From NCBI GenBank assembly GCA_017888105.1, contig JAGHGS010000158.1, positions 1 through 7,427 on the forward strand: 7,427 bases of DNA. Reading direction: 5' to 3'. This document shows positions 5,779 to 7,427 of this stretch, piece by piece (position 1 is the first letter of the stretch; each line of letters starts with the position of its first letter). A model generated the notes under the pieces. The model was not told the DNA's origin and did not search any database. It was given only the letters and a program-made list of their open reading frames with translations. The position numbers and the translations under genes were made by a program. The stretch is from Bacilli bacterium. GTDB taxonomy: Bacteria > Bacillota_I > Bacilli_A > RF39 > UBA660.

Positions 5779-7427
5779 ATTAGAAATTAAAATTAAAGAA
5801 GCAATGAAAGAAATTGGTTATGAATTAAATGAAATTATTTTAAATCCTTCAAACCGACCAGACCTTGGAGATTACCAATATAATGGAGCAATGGCTCTTG
5901 CCAAAATTTATCATGATAGTCCTATAAATATTGCAAGTAAAATCGTAGATAAAATAAAAGATTTTAAAGAATTAAAAAAAGTAGATGTAGCTAATCCCGG
6001 ATTTATCAACATTACCCTAAGTGATGATTTTTTAATGGAATTTGCCAACAATTCACTAAAAGATATAACTTCAAATTATAACTTAGGAATTAACAAGACC
6101 ATATTCTTAGATTATGGTGGACCAAACGTTGCCAAAGTACTTCACGTAGGACATCTTAGAAGTGCTAATATTGGTCAAGCTTTAAACAATTTATGTGTAG
6201 CAGTAGGAGCAAAAACAATCAGTGATATTCATCTTGGTGACTGGGGTCGTCCCATGGGAATGGTAATATTAGAAATTAAAACCAGACATCCTGAACTAGC
6301 CTATTTTAAAGACGATTATAATGGTGAAGAAGTCGATTTTAATTTAACCAATGAAGATTTACTAGAACTATATCCAACCGCAACAACAAAAGCGAAAGAA
6401 AATGAAAGTATCATGGAAGAATCCCGCCAAATCAATTTAGAACTTCAAAAAAAACACAAAGGATATTATGCTTTATGGAAAAAAATTGTAAAGGTTAGTT
6501 TAAATGAAGTAAAAAGATTATATAAAGATTTAAATGTAGATTTTGATTTATGGGAAGGTGAATCAGATAACTTCGAATACATGGAAGAATTGTTTAAATA
6601 TTTATATGATAAAAAGATGATCACAAAAAGTGAAGGTGCCGAAGTAATTGAAGTAAAAGAAGAAACCGATAAAAAAGAAATCCCACCTCTAATGCTAATC
6701 AAAAGTAATAAAGCGGTATCTTATGAGGCAACTGATCTAGCAGCCATTTGGGAAAGAGTTCATAAGTACAATCCAGATGAAATTTGGTATATCGTCGATA
6801 AACGTCAAGAATTACACTTTACTCAAGTATTTCGTGCTTCTATAAAAAGTGGTATTACAACAAGTGATACCAAGCTAATATTTAATGGTTTTGGAACAAT
6901 GAATGGTCCCGATGGTAAACCATTCAAAACTAGAGATGGCGGTGTAATGCCTCTTAAAACTTTACTAGACAATGTAACGGAAGTTTGTGAAGCAAGAATC
7001 ATGGAAAGTATTACAGAAAAAAGAAATGAAATTGCTAAAACCATCGCTGTCGCAGCAATTAAATATGCCGACTTACTTCCATTTCGGACAACCGACTACA
7101 ACTTTGATATTGACAAATTTACCGATTTAAATGGCAAAACCGGAACTTATCTTCTATATTCTTGCGTAAGAATGAATTCTCTCCTAAAAAAAGCAAAAGA
7201 AAATAAAATAGATTTTGATCATATAACAACTCTAACAACCGATAATGAAAGAAAAATCATAATTATGATGTTAGATTTAAAAAGAATGATCAAAAGAAGG
7301 TTTGAAAACTATTCTTTAAATGAAATTTGCGAATATCTATATAAAATAACCAATTTATATAACAATTTTTACGCCGAAAATAAGGTATTAACAGAAGAAA
7401 ACAAAATAATTCGTTCATCATGGCTTG
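5762..7427 (+). CDS. argS: Arginyl-tRNA synthetase, lacking only the extreme C-terminus
   Basis: This class I aminoacyl-tRNA synthetase attaches arginine to its tRNA in the cytoplasm. The frame is open for 555 codons to the right edge; the family is usually 550-590 residues, so perhaps 20-30 are missing. Order: an N-terminal tRNA D-loop-binding domain with NPSNRPDLGDYQYNGAM (about 31-47); the signature LDYGGPNVAKVLHVGHLRSA containing HVGH (128-131); GDWG (159-162); YEATDLAAIWERV and DKRQELHFTQVF in the catalytic core; then FKTRDGG (388-394) in place of KMSKS, as is normal for many bacterial ArgRS. The DALR anticodon-binding domain follows (KTGTYLLYSCVRMNSLL onward) and ends at the expected RSSWL. 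ATG 5762 lies inside the end of the DUF1934 gene, with a weak GAGTGA site (5751-5756). There is no sign of decay. Confidence 0.97.
   Translation, partial: MHKINELEIKIKEAMKEIGYELNEIILNPSNRPDLGDYQYNGAMALAKIYHDSPINIASKIVDKIKDFKELKKVDVANPGFINITLSDDFLMEFANNSLKDITSNYNLGINKTIFLDYGGPNVAKVLHVGHLRSANIGQALNNLCVAVGAKTISDIHLGDWGRPMGMVILEIKTRHPELAYFKDDYNGEEVDFNLTNEDLLELYPTATTKAKENESIMEESRQINLELQKKHKGYYALWKKIVKVSLNEVKRLYKDLNVDFDLWEGESDNFEYMEELFKYLYDKKMITKSEGAEVIEVKEETDKKEIPPLMLIKSNKAVSYEATDLAAIWERVHKYNPDEIWYIVDKRQELHFTQVFRASIKSGITTSDTKLIFNGFGTMNGPDGKPFKTRDGGVMPLKTLLDNVTEVCEARIMESITEKRNEIAKTIAVAAIKYADLLPFRTTDYNFDIDKFTDLNGKTGTYLLYSCVRMNSLLKKAKENKIDFDHITTLTTDNERKIIIMMLDLKRMIKRRFENYSLNEICEYLYKITNLYNNFYAENKVLTEENKIIRSSWL

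Noticed and set aside
1..7427. CRISPR array, tRNA, insertion sequence, integrase or reverse transcriptase.
   Set aside because: I saw no regularly spaced repeats, no tRNA-like sequence and no reading frame with transposase, integrase or reverse-transcriptase motifs. The DGR idea therefore requires genes outside the window.

Overview
The window looks like a low-GC, AT-rich Gram-positive chromosome of the Firmicutes/Bacilli type, probably an uncultured gut lineage near the RF39/Erysipelotrichia group. That placement is inference. It rests on the base composition, the AAGG/GGTGA-type ribosome sites, a peptidoglycan synthase (so the cell has a wall), and a DUF1934-argS gene pair like ywiB-argS of Bacillus. 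TGA acts as a stop (end of the DUF1934 gene) and Trp is TGG, so the genetic code appears standard.

Layout: (1) 1-611, the C-terminal 202 codons of cofactor-independent phosphoglycerate mutase (gpmI), ending in a two-way terminator. (2) 612-2311, an accessory block. It holds a 64-residue XRE-type regulator on the minus strand, a control region rich in inverted repeats with a good plus-strand promoter, and a secreted or anchored surface protein (1077-2279). The first codons of that protein (ATG 1018) are separated from the body by a one-base frameshift at an A6 tract. (3) 2312-4264 minus, a class A penicillin-binding protein, convergent with the surface gene across a shared terminator. (4) 4265-5370, two tandem paralogous small proteins with a J-domain-like N-terminus lacking HPD, each with its own promoter. 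(5) 5372-7427, a DUF1934 gene overlapping argS, which runs off the right edge.

The most interesting signal is in the surface gene. Codons 342-380 (2100-2216) form a sharply bounded GC-rich patch. It contains all six GGC codons, all three CTC codons and the only CGC codon of the gene, in a C-terminal region ending GVRSVINL. Codons that alternate with the apparent framework residues are almost all NNY, and adenine is scarce in the last third. This is what the variable region of a diversity-generating retroelement (DGR), or a cassette copied from another locus, would look like. No reverse transcriptase or template repeat lies in the window, so any such system would have to act from elsewhere. 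With the A6 frameshift and the regulator next door, the block could be a surface antigen controlled by expression, by reading frame and by sequence diversification. That combined model is a hypothesis.
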